53,611 nucleotides of DNA, taken from the NCBI RefSeq assembly GCF_000425445.1, contig NZ_KE384379.1:357257-410867 (forward strand), in the 5' to 3' direction. The notes under the pieces were generated by a model. That model was not told the DNA's origin. It saw only the letters and a list, made by a program, of their open reading frames with translations, and did no database searches. The translations under genes were made by a program, and so were the position numbers. The number at the start of each line of letters is the position of its first letter. The stretch's first letter is position 1. Shown here piece after piece: positions 16,434 through 24,945 of the stretch. This stretch comes from Flavobacterium denitrificans DSM 15936 (lineage in GTDB: Bacteria; Bacteroidota; Bacteroidia; Flavobacteriales; Flavobacteriaceae).

Positions 16434-17333
16434 ATGACAAAAATCACTATAAAAGAAACACAAAACCCTACCATTCTTAAGTTTGAGTTTGATGATTTCA
16501 TCACAAGAAATCAAAATTTTGAGTTCAAAAACATTGACGAGGCTAAATCTTCACCTCTTGCACAGCAATTATTCTACCTTCCGTTTGTTAAAACAGTATA
16601 TATTTCTGGAAATTTTATTGCTATTGAACGATTCAGCATTGTAGATTGGGACGATGTAAAAGACGCTGTTGCAGAACAAATTGAAGCTTTTGTAAACAAA
16701 GGAGGAATTATTGTAAACATTGACGAAAATGCGCCTAAAAAACAGCCTATTACTGTGTATGGAGAAACAACTCCAAACCCAGCAGCTTTAAAATTTGTTG
16801 TTAGCAGAATGTTGACTAGAAATGCCGTTGAATACAAAAACATTGATCAAACCGCTTCTTCTCCGCTTGCGCAGGAATTATTCAAATTCCCATATGTAAA
16901 AGAAATTTTTATTGATGAAAATTATATTTCGGTAACGAAGTATGAAATCAATAACTGGGATGAAATTACTTTGGAATTAAGAACTTTCATCAAACAATAT
17001 ATCGAAAACGGAGGAACTGTTTTAGACGAAAGCTTAATCGAAACAAAAGCGAAAAATGAAGCAGCAAAAGATGAAGCATTTGACAAATTAGATGTGACTT
17101 CACAGCAAATCATCAATATTTTGGAAGAATACGTAAAACCAGCTGTTGCGGCAGATGGTGGAAACATCGCTTTTGATTCCTATAACGAAGACAACAAAAC
17201 CGTAAAAGTAATTTTGCAAGGTGCTTGCAGCGGTTGTCCATCATCAACTTTTACTTTAAAAAGCGGTATCGAAAATATGCTAAAAAGCATGCTGAACGAT
17301 GAAGCAATTACAGTTGAAGCTTTGAATGCTTAA
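16434..17333 (+). CDS. NifU-family iron-sulfur protein with duplicated N-domain
   Basis: A 299-residue Fe-S scaffold or carrier protein. Two copies of the Nfu N-terminal domain (about residues 4-95 and 107-198) share NPxxLKF, SSPLAQ(Q/E)LF, the P(F/Y)VK strand and a W-D helix. A linker then leads to a C-terminal NifU domain (about 222-299) with the cluster-binding Cys265 and Cys268 in GACSGCPSS. It would pass clusters to apo-proteins in the cytoplasm. Ordinary Nfu/NfuA proteins have one N-domain; the doubling looks like an internal gene duplication. It is a single-gene unit with its own promoter and terminator. Confidence 0.92.
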   Translation: MTKITIKETQNPTILKFEFDDFITRNQNFEFKNIDEAKSSPLAQQLFYLPFVKTVYISGNFIAIERFSIVDWDDVKDAVAEQIEAFVNKGGIIVNIDENAPKKQPITVYGETTPNPAALKFVVSRMLTRNAVEYKNIDQTASSPLAQELFKFPYVKEIFIDENYISVTKYEINNWDEITLELRTFIKQYIENGGTVLDESLIETKAKNEAAKDEAFDKLDVTSQQIINILEEYVKPAVAADGGNIAFDSYNEDNKTVKVILQGACSGCPSSTFTLKSGIENMLKSMLNDEAITVEALNA

Positions 17334-17358
17334 TCTGAAAAACATTTATACAAACGAA

Positions 17359-17388
17359 AAACGTCCGCACAATGCGGACGTTTTTTTT
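17359..17388 (+). terminator. rho-independent terminator after the NifU-family gene
   Basis: A perfect 10-bp stem, AACGTCCGCA (17359-17368) with TGCGGACGTT (17372-17381), and a three-base loop, followed by eight or more T. It is preceded by A residues, so it may also work on the minus strand. Confidence 0.9.
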
Positions 17389-17489
17389 AACCTTATAGTA
17401 ATCTTGTATTCAACAAATTATCAATACGAGAACATTATTATTCTGCGAAAAAGTTTAATATTGTATTCTAAACCAATCAATATAAAACT

Positions 17490-17873
17490 ATGGGATTATC
17501 ATCTTTTTTAAAAAATTTATTTGGTTCAACTAAAGAATCTGTAACCGAATTGGCAAACAATGCCGAAACTACTTTTGAGCAAGCAAAAGAAGCTGCAGCT
17601 CCATACATTGAAAAAGCGGAGACTTTTGCCGAAGAAACCATCGCAAAAGCTAAAGAGGCATCAGAACCCATAATTGAATCTGCTACAGAATACGCACATC
17701 AGGCTAAAGAAGTTGTAAGCGAATATGCTGAAAAAGCATCAGACGCCATAAGCGATGTTATTGAAACTGTAAAAGAAAAAACTGCTGAAGTTGTTGATGA
17801 CACAAGAGCAATCGCTTCTGAAACTGTTGTTGACACAAGCGAACCAGAAATTGAGGAAGCAGGAAAAGAATAA
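17490..17873 (+). CDS. small amphipathic-helical protein, Ala/Glu-rich, unknown function
   Basis: A 127-residue acidic protein with no signal peptide or membrane helix. After MGLSSFLKNLFGSTKE it is almost all Ala, Glu, Lys, Thr and Val, with runs of amphipathic helix resembling LEA-, YtxH- or apolipoprotein-like repeats (such as EKAETFAEETIAKAKEASE). It has no Cys or Trp. Such proteins usually protect membranes or proteins or coat surfaces; no function can be assigned here. A weak -7-like TAATATTG lies at 17456-17463. It stands alone between the NifU terminator and the mscS promoter. The AGxxFF-type N-terminus may sit at a membrane surface. Confidence 0.75.
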   Translation: MGLSSFLKNLFGSTKESVTELANNAETTFEQAKEAAAPYIEKAETFAEETIAKAKEASEPIIESATEYAHQAKEVVSEYAEKASDAISDVIETVKEKTAEVVDDTRAIASETVVDTSEPEIEEAGKE

Positions 17874-17909
17874 AAAACGCATTCTTTTCTTATAAAATTA
17901 AATATTCTT

Positions 17910-17917
17910 TATATTTG
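17910..17917 (+). promoter_or_regulatory. -7 promoter element for the MscS-type channel gene
   Basis: TATATTTG matches TAnnTTTG exactly. It lies 55 bases before the channel ATG, with a terminator-like hairpin between them. Confidence 0.6.
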
Positions 17918-17930
17918 CAAATAATATACA

Positions 17931-17955
17931 CCTTCTCTTTTGAGAAGGTTTTTTT
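17931..17955 (+). terminator. terminator-like hairpin in the mscS leader
   Basis: CCTTCTC (17931-17937) pairs perfectly with GAGAAGG (17942-17948) around a four-base loop, followed by seven T. It would be transcribed from the promoter at 17910 and lies before the ATG at 17973. It is either a late terminator for the upstream small gene or a leader attenuator. Confidence 0.7.
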
Positions 17956-17972
17956 ATTCTTAAAATACAATT

Positions 17973-18782
17973 ATGAGCCCAGAACAATTAAGCACTTACG
18001 CCTCTAGATTTATCGATGTGGTAGTAATGGACTATGCTCCAAAATTAATCTCAGCATTTTTTATTTTATTTGTTGGTTTATACGCCATCAGATTAATCAA
18101 CAGAGTCATCAGAAGAGTGATGGTTAAGCGTGAATTAGACCCTACTCTAACAAAATTTCTTGCTGATATTTTATTATGGGCCCTGCGAATTTTATTATTT
18201 GTAACGGTTATTTCAAAACTCGGAATTCCAACTACGTCATTTGTAACTATTTTAGGAGCAATGGGACTTGCAGTTGGTTTATCACTTCAAGGTTCACTTT
18301 CTAATTTTGCTGGTGGCATGCTGATTATTGTTTTCAAGCCTTTTAAAGTGGGGGATACAATCGAGGCGCAAGGCGTAATTGCAACTGTTTTAGAAATTCA
18401 GATTTTTGTAACCAAAATGCTAACTGGAAATAATCAGACCGTTTTTGTTCCAAATGGTGCCTTATCAAATGGAACAATTATCAATTATTCGATGCAAGGA
18501 GAAAGAAGAGCCGATTTGACTTTTTCAATTTCTTATGATTCTGATATTAAAAAAGCAAAAGATGTGCTTTTGAACGTTTTGAACACAAATCCAAAAGTAC
18601 TGAAGACCCCTGCACCTGAAGTTTTTGTAAAAAATTTATCAGCAAGTTCTGTGGATTTTGCAGTGCGCCCTTGGGCAAAAAACGCCAATTACAGCGCGGT
18701 TTTTTCTGAAACTTTAGAGAATTGCAAAGCCGCTTTAGACGAAGCAGGAATCTCTGTTCAGCCTTTTACACTTCAAAAATAA
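17973..18782 (+). CDS. mscS: small-conductance mechanosensitive channel (MscS family)
   Basis: A 269-residue MscS-family channel that releases solutes on hypo-osmotic shock. Three membrane helices (about 22-44, 62-82, 90-118) are seen. The third is the pore helix with the Gly/Ala-rich pattern LGAMGLAVGLSLQGSLSNFAGG. The beta domain follows (KVGDTIE) with the VFVPNGALSNGTIINYS segment, then the C-terminal alpha/beta domain. Length matches E. coli MscS (286). It converges with tsaB, with 6 bases between the stops. Confidence 0.94.
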   Translation: MSPEQLSTYASRFIDVVVMDYAPKLISAFFILFVGLYAIRLINRVIRRVMVKRELDPTLTKFLADILLWALRILLFVTVISKLGIPTTSFVTILGAMGLAVGLSLQGSLSNFAGGMLIIVFKPFKVGDTIEAQGVIATVLEIQIFVTKMLTGNNQTVFVPNGALSNGTIINYSMQGERRADLTFSISYDSDIKKAKDVLLNVLNTNPKVLKTPAPEVFVKNLSASSVDFAVRPWAKNANYSAVFSETLENCKAALDEAGISVQPFTLQK

Positions 18783-18788
18783 AATGAA

Positions 18789-19460
18789 TTATTTTTTTGA
18801 TGGCAATGGCATCATAAAATCTTTCAAATAATAAGGTTCAAAATAAGCGACATCAACAGTGTCGCTTTTTTGATATTTATCAAAACTGATTTTACTCATT
18901 TCGCGTGCAGAAGGATATTTGATTTCTTCTAAAAAGACAAAGTTTTGTTTTGTCAAAACAGGTTTGCATTTATCAGCACAATCACCAACAAAATAAAGTA
19001 CTTCTTTATATTCGGCAAAAGAATCTTCGGTAATAATTTCGGCTTGAATAGCTCTTTCTGCTTTTAAATCGGCTGTAAAAACTTCACTATATACTTCCAT
19101 TCTTCTAGCGTCAAGCATCGGAATAATTTTTCCTTCTGAAATAGAAACCTGCGAAGCCAGAGTCTGCAACGTATCAACAGCGATCAATGGAATATTTAGT
19201 GCATAACACAATCCTTTTGCTGCAGAAACGCCAATTCGCAACCCTGTATAAGAACCCGGTCCCTGACTTACGGCAATTGCCACTAAATCTTGAACCGAGA
19301 TATTTGATTCGGCAATTATTTCTTCAATAAAAACATGAAGTTTTTCGGCATGCGAATATCCTTCTTCAGCAATTTCCCGGCATACAATGGTTTCTCCATT
19401 TTTTGCAATTGATACTGAACAATTTTTAGTTGCTGTTTCGATGTTGAGAATAAAAGACAA
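18789..19460 (-). CDS. tsaB: tRNA threonylcarbamoyladenosine biosynthesis protein TsaB
   Basis: A 223-residue ASKHA-fold protein, partner of TsaD and TsaE in making t6A37 on ANN-decoding tRNAs. N-terminal ILNIETATKNCSVS, the GYSHAEKLH segment and SQGPGSYTGLRIGVSAAKGL are family hallmarks. TsaB lacks the metal-binding pair of TsaD and acts as a structural partner. It is the last gene of the long minus-strand run that starts with the ABC exporter, 23 bases after the small membrane-protein gene; the link is probably only positional. Confidence 0.95.
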   Translation of the reverse strand: MSFILNIETATKNCSVSIAKNGETIVCREIAEEGYSHAEKLHVFIEEIIAESNISVQDLVAIAVSQGPGSYTGLRIGVSAAKGLCYALNIPLIAVDTLQTLASQVSISEGKIIPMLDARRMEVYSEVFTADLKAERAIQAEIITEDSFAEYKEVLYFVGDCADKCKPVLTKQNFVFLEEIKYPSAREMSKISFDKYQKSDTVDVAYFEPYYLKDFMMPLPSKK

Positions 19461-19483
19461 AATATTTATTTTTTAAATTAAAA

Positions 19484-19750
19484 TTATTTTTGAACTGCTA
19501 CAGCTATCCCGATAAAAAGGAATGACAATATCCAAAACAATCCTATTGCAATGCATAAACTGACAATCAAAAAACCTACATACAAGAACAGTTTTTTAAA
19601 TGCTGAAAAATAAACATATTCTTCATTATAATATTCTGATCTATATAAGCGATAATGTATGTAAATAAGAAATACAGCAATTGTTACTAATGCCGCACCA
19701 AAAACATAAATCATTTCCATTGAAAATCCGCCATGTAATGCAATAATCAT
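19484..19750 (-). CDS. small two-helix membrane protein, unknown function
   Basis: An 88-residue protein with two hydrophobic helices (about 11-30 and 50-82) separated by a Tyr-rich segment, YRLYRSEYYNEEYVYFSAFKK. I recognise no family. It lies 5 bases behind the adaptor gene and 23 before tsaB, so it belongs to the exporter transcript. ATGs at 19720 and 19714 would give a shorter protein starting at MEMIY or MIY. I list the first ATG because of the short gap. Confidence 0.65.
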   Translation of the reverse strand: MIIALHGGFSMEMIYVFGAALVTIAVFLIYIHYRLYRSEYYNEEYVYFSAFKKLFLYVGFLIVSLCIAIGLFWILSFLFIGIAVAVQK

Positions 19751-19755
19751 AGCAA

Positions 19756-21048
19756 TTATTTCTTAGGAGCTTCTACCTTTTTAAGTTTCACTTTATCTCC
19801 AGAATTCAAGTCTTTAGAAACTGTTGTGTAAGGACCTGTAATTACAACATCTCCTGGTTTTAATCCAGACATTACTTCTATGTTAGTATCATCTTGAATT
19901 CCTGTTTTAATGATTCTGATTTTAGCTTTATCGCCTACTTTCACAAAAACACATTCGTATTTTTTATCACTTTTTGGCGCTGCTTTTTTATCTTCGTTTG
20001 GATCTTCAACTTTAAAATCTTTTACCGCCGTAGTATCCGATTTTACAACAACAGAACTGATTGGTACTGCCAAAACATTTGTTTTTGTTGTTGTAATAAT
20101 GTCAACAGTTGCTGTCATTCCAGGTCTAAAAGGTGAATATGTATTTGGTTTTCCTTCTAATAAATCTTGGTATGATTCTTTCAGAATTCGAACTTTAACC
20201 TTAAAATTTGTAACCTGATCTGAAGTCAAGGCCGTACTTGCTGAGTTTGATATACTGGTTACGACACCTTTGAATTTCTTTTTCAAATAAGCATCCACTT
20301 CAACATTAGCTTCGTCTCCAATTTTAATTTTCACAATATCATTTTCGTTGACATCAACTTCAACTTCCATATTGTTTAAATTTGCAACTCGCAAAAGTTC
20401 AGTTCCAGCCATTTGTTGTGTTCCTAAAACACGTTCTCCAAGCTCAACATTTAGCACTGAAATTGTTCCATCGGCTGGAGAATAAATAGTGGTACGTCCT
20501 AAATTGTCTCTCGCTTCATTTACAGATGCAGAAGCACTTTGAACGTTATAATAAGAACTTTGTCTTGTTGCCTTCGCAACTTCAAAAGATGCAATTGCCT
20601 TATCCCAATCTGATTTTGAAATTACTCCTTTATCATACAAAGTTTTATTACGCTCATAATTGGCTTTTGCCTCTTTAAAACTAGCTTCAGATTGTGTTAA
20701 TCCAGCTTTAGTTCCTGATAAATTTGAAACAGAACGATTATAGCTTGACGTATATAAATCTGGATTTATTTTAACCAATAAATCCCCTTTTTTTACTACT
20801 TGCCCTTCTTTAACATTCAGCAAAATAATTTCTCCTGAAACTTCTGGCGAAATTTTCACTTCAATTTCTGGCTGAATTTTTCCTGTTGCTGAAACTGTTT
20901 CAACAATCGTAGAAGAAACGACTTTCGAGATTTCTACTTCTTTTCCTTCATCCTTATTTCCTATAACTCCCTTTTTCGACAGAACTATTAAAGTTGCAAT
21001 TATAAGAAATGCACCTCCAACCAAGAAATAAATTGTTTTTTTTGACAT
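19756..21048 (-). CDS. MacA/HlyD-type periplasmic adaptor subunit (second)
   Basis: A 430-residue membrane-fusion protein. One N-terminal helix (residues 5-23) anchors it in the inner membrane. A lipoyl-like half-motif (SGEIILLNVKEGQVVKKGD) flanks a long coiled-coil hairpin (about 100-190), then come the second lipoyl half and beta-barrel domains (STALTSDQVTNFKVKVRI, SPFRPGMTATVDI). It bridges the inner-membrane transporter to TolC. It carries a charged insert, VEDPNEDKKAAPKSDKK, near residue 360. It follows tolC by 6 bases. A different adaptor gene precedes tolC, so this exporter locus has two. Confidence 0.9.
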   Translation of the reverse strand: MSKKTIYFLVGGAFLIIATLIVLSKKGVIGNKDEGKEVEISKVVSSTIVETVSATGKIQPEIEVKISPEVSGEIILLNVKEGQVVKKGDLLVKINPDLYTSSYNRSVSNLSGTKAGLTQSEASFKEAKANYERNKTLYDKGVISKSDWDKAIASFEVAKATRQSSYYNVQSASASVNEARDNLGRTTIYSPADGTISVLNVELGERVLGTQQMAGTELLRVANLNNMEVEVDVNENDIVKIKIGDEANVEVDAYLKKKFKGVVTSISNSASTALTSDQVTNFKVKVRILKESYQDLLEGKPNTYSPFRPGMTATVDIITTTKTNVLAVPISSVVVKSDTTAVKDFKVEDPNEDKKAAPKSDKKYECVFVKVGDKAKIRIIKTGIQDDTNIEVMSGLKPGDVVITGPYTTVSKDLNSGDKVKLKKVEAPKK

Positions 21049-21054
21049 AGTAAA

Positions 21055-22437
21055 TTATTTAGCAGGAATTGGAACAATTGGAATTCCAAAATAGAATTCA
21101 AGAATTTTTATTTTAAATATATAATCGTATTTCGTTCTAATAACTTCAGACTGTGCATTTGTCAACAATGTTTGAGCCTGCGTAAAATCAAATGAATTCA
21201 TCAATCCTACATCATACTTTTCTTTTGCGTAATTGTAAGCTTGTTGTCTTGCTTCTAATGTTACTGTTGCAGCTTCATATGTATTAAGCGCTCCTTTTGC
21301 GTTTGTAAATGCAGTGTAAACGTTACGTTGCAAATCTAAACTTTTTTGCTCTAAATCTATTTTAGATTTCTCTAAACTTACCTTATTTCGTTCAACATTA
21401 TTTCGAACTGAGAATCCATTGAAAATTGGAACATTCAATTGCAAACCAAAATTGTGTCCTTTGTTATCACTAAACTGCTGGAATAGTGGGTCTGGACCTA
21501 CAGTATAAGGCTGATTATTAGAATCAAACTTTACCTGATCACTATAACTTGCTCTTGTGTTAAAGCCATAAAAACCACTAAGAGTTGGCTGAAAGGCTCC
21601 TTTTGCAATAGCTACATTTTTTTCGGCAATTTCAAGATTGGTTTGTGCCAGTTTTAATTCAGTTCTAGTTTCTTTTGCCTTATTATAAATATCAATTGGA
21701 CTTTGTGCCATGATATTATTTTCATCTTTTGCATTCGTATCATCAACAACATCAAAATCAGCAAATTCCTTAAGCTGTAAAAGCTGTGCTAAACTCAGCT
21801 TTGAGATCAATAAATTATTCTCAGAAACCGCAATATTTTGCTTATCTGTTGCAATAGTTGCTTTCAGATCAAATAAATCACCACGCGGAATTGTTCCGGC
21901 ACTTACCATTTCTTCAGAACGCTTTAAACGTTTTTCATCAATAGCAAGTTGTTCTGTTTTGATTTTTAAATCTTCTTTATAGCCCAAAATCTGAAGAAAA
22001 GCATTCGCAACGTTCAACGAAACATCTTCTTGCATTTTCAATAATTGATATTGAGATGCAATAATAGCAAGTTTTGTTCGTCTATATGTATTTTGGTTTT
22101 GCAGCCCTTTGTAAATATCAACTCCAGCATTTAAACCTACAGATGAGTACTGTGTTGTCTGATTACGCAAAACTCCTGTAGTCACATCCTGGTTCAAACC
22201 AATATTCCATGAATGCGATGCATTTCCGTTTACAGATGGAAGATATCTACCGAAAGCATCTTTTTTATTTATTTCAGCATTTTGAACGTCTAATTCCGAA
22301 TTTTTAATCGTGATATTATTATCCAATGCATATCGTACACATTCCTCTAATGTCCATTGTTTTGTCTGCGCCTGACCTGACAATCCAAATCCGAAAAGCA
22401 TGGCAAAAACAAGACTATTTATTTTATTTATTTTCAT
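21055..22437 (-). CDS. TolC-family outer-membrane efflux protein
   Basis: A 460-residue outer-membrane efflux duct. The signal peptide ends at LSGQAQ. The mature protein has two repeats of long helices and strands (starts WTLEECVRYALDNNITIKN; second half YNYAKEKYDVGLMNSFDFTQ). It forms the trimeric tunnel used by the MacAB-type exporter next door. I chose the ATG at 22437 over one at 22482 because the shorter form has a normal Lys-rich n-region before the signal sequence. It is flanked on both sides by adaptor genes. Confidence 0.92.
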   Translation of the reverse strand: MKINKINSLVFAMLFGFGLSGQAQTKQWTLEECVRYALDNNITIKNSELDVQNAEINKKDAFGRYLPSVNGNASHSWNIGLNQDVTTGVLRNQTTQYSSVGLNAGVDIYKGLQNQNTYRRTKLAIIASQYQLLKMQEDVSLNVANAFLQILGYKEDLKIKTEQLAIDEKRLKRSEEMVSAGTIPRGDLFDLKATIATDKQNIAVSENNLLISKLSLAQLLQLKEFADFDVVDDTNAKDENNIMAQSPIDIYNKAKETRTELKLAQTNLEIAEKNVAIAKGAFQPTLSGFYGFNTRASYSDQVKFDSNNQPYTVGPDPLFQQFSDNKGHNFGLQLNVPIFNGFSVRNNVERNKVSLEKSKIDLEQKSLDLQRNVYTAFTNAKGALNTYEAATVTLEARQQAYNYAKEKYDVGLMNSFDFTQAQTLLTNAQSEVIRTKYDYIFKIKILEFYFGIPIVPIPAK

Positions 22438-22516
22438 ATATTTTGAATGAAGCACAGCAAACGAGCCACGCAAATTTAACATTTTAAAAACCCAAAAACT
22501 CCTTTAAATAATCAAA

Positions 22517-23638
22517 TTATTTTTTATCCTTATCTCCTTCGTTAATCAAGCCTTGATTCCAGATTTTGATTTTATCAGAAGCTGCAATGCCACTTTTAAC
22601 TTGAACATAAATTCCGTCGCTAACTCCCAATACTAAATCTCTTCTTTGAAATTTCTGTGGAGCAGTTTCAACTTCTATGTAAGGTTTTTGAGTTTTTTTG
22701 TCAAACTGCACAAGTGATTCTTTAATAGCCAAAACTTTGTCTGCTTTCTCTAAAATGATTGATGCGTTTGCACTTAAGCCAGCTCTGATAAAAGTTCCTT
22801 CTCTATTTTGCAAAGAAGCTTTGATCTCAAACTGAATTGCGCCATTTTCTACTACACCTTTTGGTGCGATATCAGTTAGAACTGCTTCAAACTTCTTGTT
22901 TTCGATAGCTCCAACAGTGATTTCAATTGGCATTTGAACTTTGATTTTACCTACTTCAGATTCGTCAATTTTTCCAATGAAAATCATTCTTCCAACATCA
23001 GCCACACTAGCAATTGTAGTTCCTTCGTTGAAATTATTACTTTCGATAACTTGGTTTCCAACTTTTACAGGAACCGCTAATACCATTCCGTTTACAGTTG
23101 AACGAATTAATGTATTTGCATAGCTACCTAAAGATGTTGTTGTACCTGTTTTTACAATATCCAAGCTTTGTTTTGCTGCCAAGTAATTTTGTTTTGCTTG
23201 TTTGTAAGCCACTTGAGCTGCATCAAAATCGTTTGCAGAAATTACATCTTTATCAAACAAAGTTTTTTGTCTTTGATAGATTTTTTCTTGATTGTCTAAT
23301 GCAATTTTTGCAGTTTGCACTTGATTTTGAGTACTGCTTACATTTGAGACATTGGCAACAACTCTAATTTTTGCAATCATATCCCCAGCTTTGATTTTCT
23401 CGCCAGCTTTGATATATACTTCTTCAATAATCCCTGAGATATTTGGTTTGATTAAGACCTCTTCATCAGGCTGAATATTACCCGTTGCAATGGTGTTTTT
23501 TACTATCGTTTTAATCTCTGCCTTCTCCGTCTGAAAAACAATTGGCGACTCTTGATTCTTAGCATACAAATAATAAAGTGCACCAAAGAAAATTACAGCA
23601 ATAAAGATTAAAATGGTTACGGTTACTCCTTTTTTCAT
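22517..23638 (-). CDS. MacA/HlyD-type periplasmic adaptor subunit (first)
   Basis: A 373-residue membrane-fusion protein with an N-terminal helix (residues 6-24), a lipoyl-type motif (SGIIEEVYIKAGEKIKAGD), a coiled-coil hairpin (about 95-165) and C-terminal beta domains (APKGVVENGAIQFEIKASL). It resembles the adaptor at 19756 in layout (TGNIQPDEEVLIKP versus TGKIQPEIEVKISP) but is shorter and lacks its charged insert. It lies between the two permease genes and tolC in the same run, 39 bases after the second permease. Confidence 0.91.
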   Translation of the reverse strand: MKKGVTVTILIFIAVIFFGALYYLYAKNQESPIVFQTEKAEIKTIVKNTIATGNIQPDEEVLIKPNISGIIEEVYIKAGEKIKAGDMIAKIRVVANVSNVSSTQNQVQTAKIALDNQEKIYQRQKTLFDKDVISANDFDAAQVAYKQAKQNYLAAKQSLDIVKTGTTTSLGSYANTLIRSTVNGMVLAVPVKVGNQVIESNNFNEGTTIASVADVGRMIFIGKIDESEVGKIKVQMPIEITVGAIENKKFEAVLTDIAPKGVVENGAIQFEIKASLQNREGTFIRAGLSANASIILEKADKVLAIKESLVQFDKKTQKPYIEVETAPQKFQRRDLVLGVSDGIYVQVKSGIAASDKIKIWNQGLINEGDKDKK

Positions 23639-23677
23639 TTTGTTTTTGGTTTAATCGATTATATTTTTGATTGATAA

Positions 23678-24943
23678 TTATTCTGTTCGTAAAGCGTCAA
23701 CTGGCTTTACATTAATTGCGGTTTGTGCAGGGATAAATCCAGCCAACAAACCTGAACCCACTAATATTAATAAGGCAACAAATACAACTCCTAAATCTAC
23801 GCTCGGACTGGCAAACATCGTATTGCTGTCGGCGGGCATCGAATCCAAAATCATATTTAACACAGCTATGATTCCGGTGGCGACGGCTATTCCGAGCATT
23901 CCTGAAATAATAGTCAAAAAGATAGATTCTGATAAAATTTGTCCACGAATCGCCGCAGGAGTAGCCCCTAAAGCTCTTCGAATTCCAATTTCTTTTGTAC
24001 GTTCTTTAACTACAATAAGCATAATATTTGAAATCCCGATTACTCCAGAAATCAAAACCAATGTTCCAACAAAATAAGCAATGATTTTTAAGATATTAAA
24101 CAAACTTTGCACTTTGTTAAACTGTTCGTACAAATCAAAATTACCTACTGCTCTATCATCTGCTGGATGCACGGAATGCAATGCTTTAATGATTTCCAAG
24201 ATTTTTGGTTTTAAATCGGTAATCGAAGTTTCATCTTTCGCCGTAATTGCCATCCAACCAACTTTATCTCCATAATTGAATGCCTGCTGAAAAGTCGTAA
24301 ACGGAATAAAAATGTTTTTTTGTTCCTGCTCTGCATTTCCACCTTGTTGTTTTGATTTATAAACCCCAACAACCATAAAGTTTATTCCGTTGATTTTTAT
24401 ATAAGTCCCTACAGATTCTTCTTCTTTCCCATAAAGTTCGCTGATAACTCCTTTACCAATTACTGCAACTTTTCTTTTTCCTTCAATATCTTGTTGGTTT
24501 ACAAAACGACCTTTAATAATATCCATTGGTTGTTGCTTAATCAACTCCGGATAATCTCCATAAATAGTAAACGAAGAAGTTTTTGTACCTCGAACCACAT
24601 TATTTGTTCCGTTAAAATCACCCAACTGATTTCTTGGTGAAACATATAACAAATCCGGCAACGCGGCTCTTAAAGCTGCAACGTCGCTGTTTCTAAAATC
24701 ATAACGGCGTGTTTTAGGCAAACCTTTATAAGCTTTTGATGTCGTTTGGCTCCACATAAACATGGTATTTGTGGCGATCCCGTCAAAGCCTTTTTTAATT
24801 CCGTTTTCCAGACCATTTCCTGCAGCAAGCAAAATCACCAAAATGAAGATTCCCCAAAACACTCCAAACGCTGTCAAGATTGTCCTGAAAGGATTTGCAG
24901 TCAAGGCCTGTAAAATTTCGTCCCAATTATCTTTCTTAAACAT
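23678..24943 (-). CDS. MacB-type ABC transporter permease (second)
   Basis: A 421-residue permease of the MacB/FtsX group. Helix 1 (about 18-42) is followed by a large periplasmic domain (about 45-285) and three C-terminal helices with the FtsX motif NIMLIVVKERTKEIGIRRALGATP. It lacks an ATPase domain; the separate ATPase at 26183 must serve it. Its stop-to-start distance from the first permease is 2 bases. The two permeases share the same architecture and a nearly identical FtsX motif, so they may form a heterodimer. Confidence 0.92.
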   Translation of the reverse strand: MFKKDNWDEILQALTANPFRTILTAFGVFWGIFILVILLAAGNGLENGIKKGFDGIATNTMFMWSQTTSKAYKGLPKTRRYDFRNSDVAALRAALPDLLYVSPRNQLGDFNGTNNVVRGTKTSSFTIYGDYPELIKQQPMDIIKGRFVNQQDIEGKRKVAVIGKGVISELYGKEEESVGTYIKINGINFMVVGVYKSKQQGGNAEQEQKNIFIPFTTFQQAFNYGDKVGWMAITAKDETSITDLKPKILEIIKALHSVHPADDRAVGNFDLYEQFNKVQSLFNILKIIAYFVGTLVLISGVIGISNIMLIVVKERTKEIGIRRALGATPAAIRGQILSESIFLTIISGMLGIAVATGIIAVLNMILDSMPADSNTMFASPSVDLGVVFVALLILVGSGLLAGFIPAQTAINVKPVDALRTE

Positions 24944-24945
24944 AA

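Noticed and set aside
16426..16437. Three-codon frame ATG CGA CCA TGA overlapping the NifU-family start
   Set aside because: A leader peptide with coupled stop/start is possible, but a frame this short is expected by chance.
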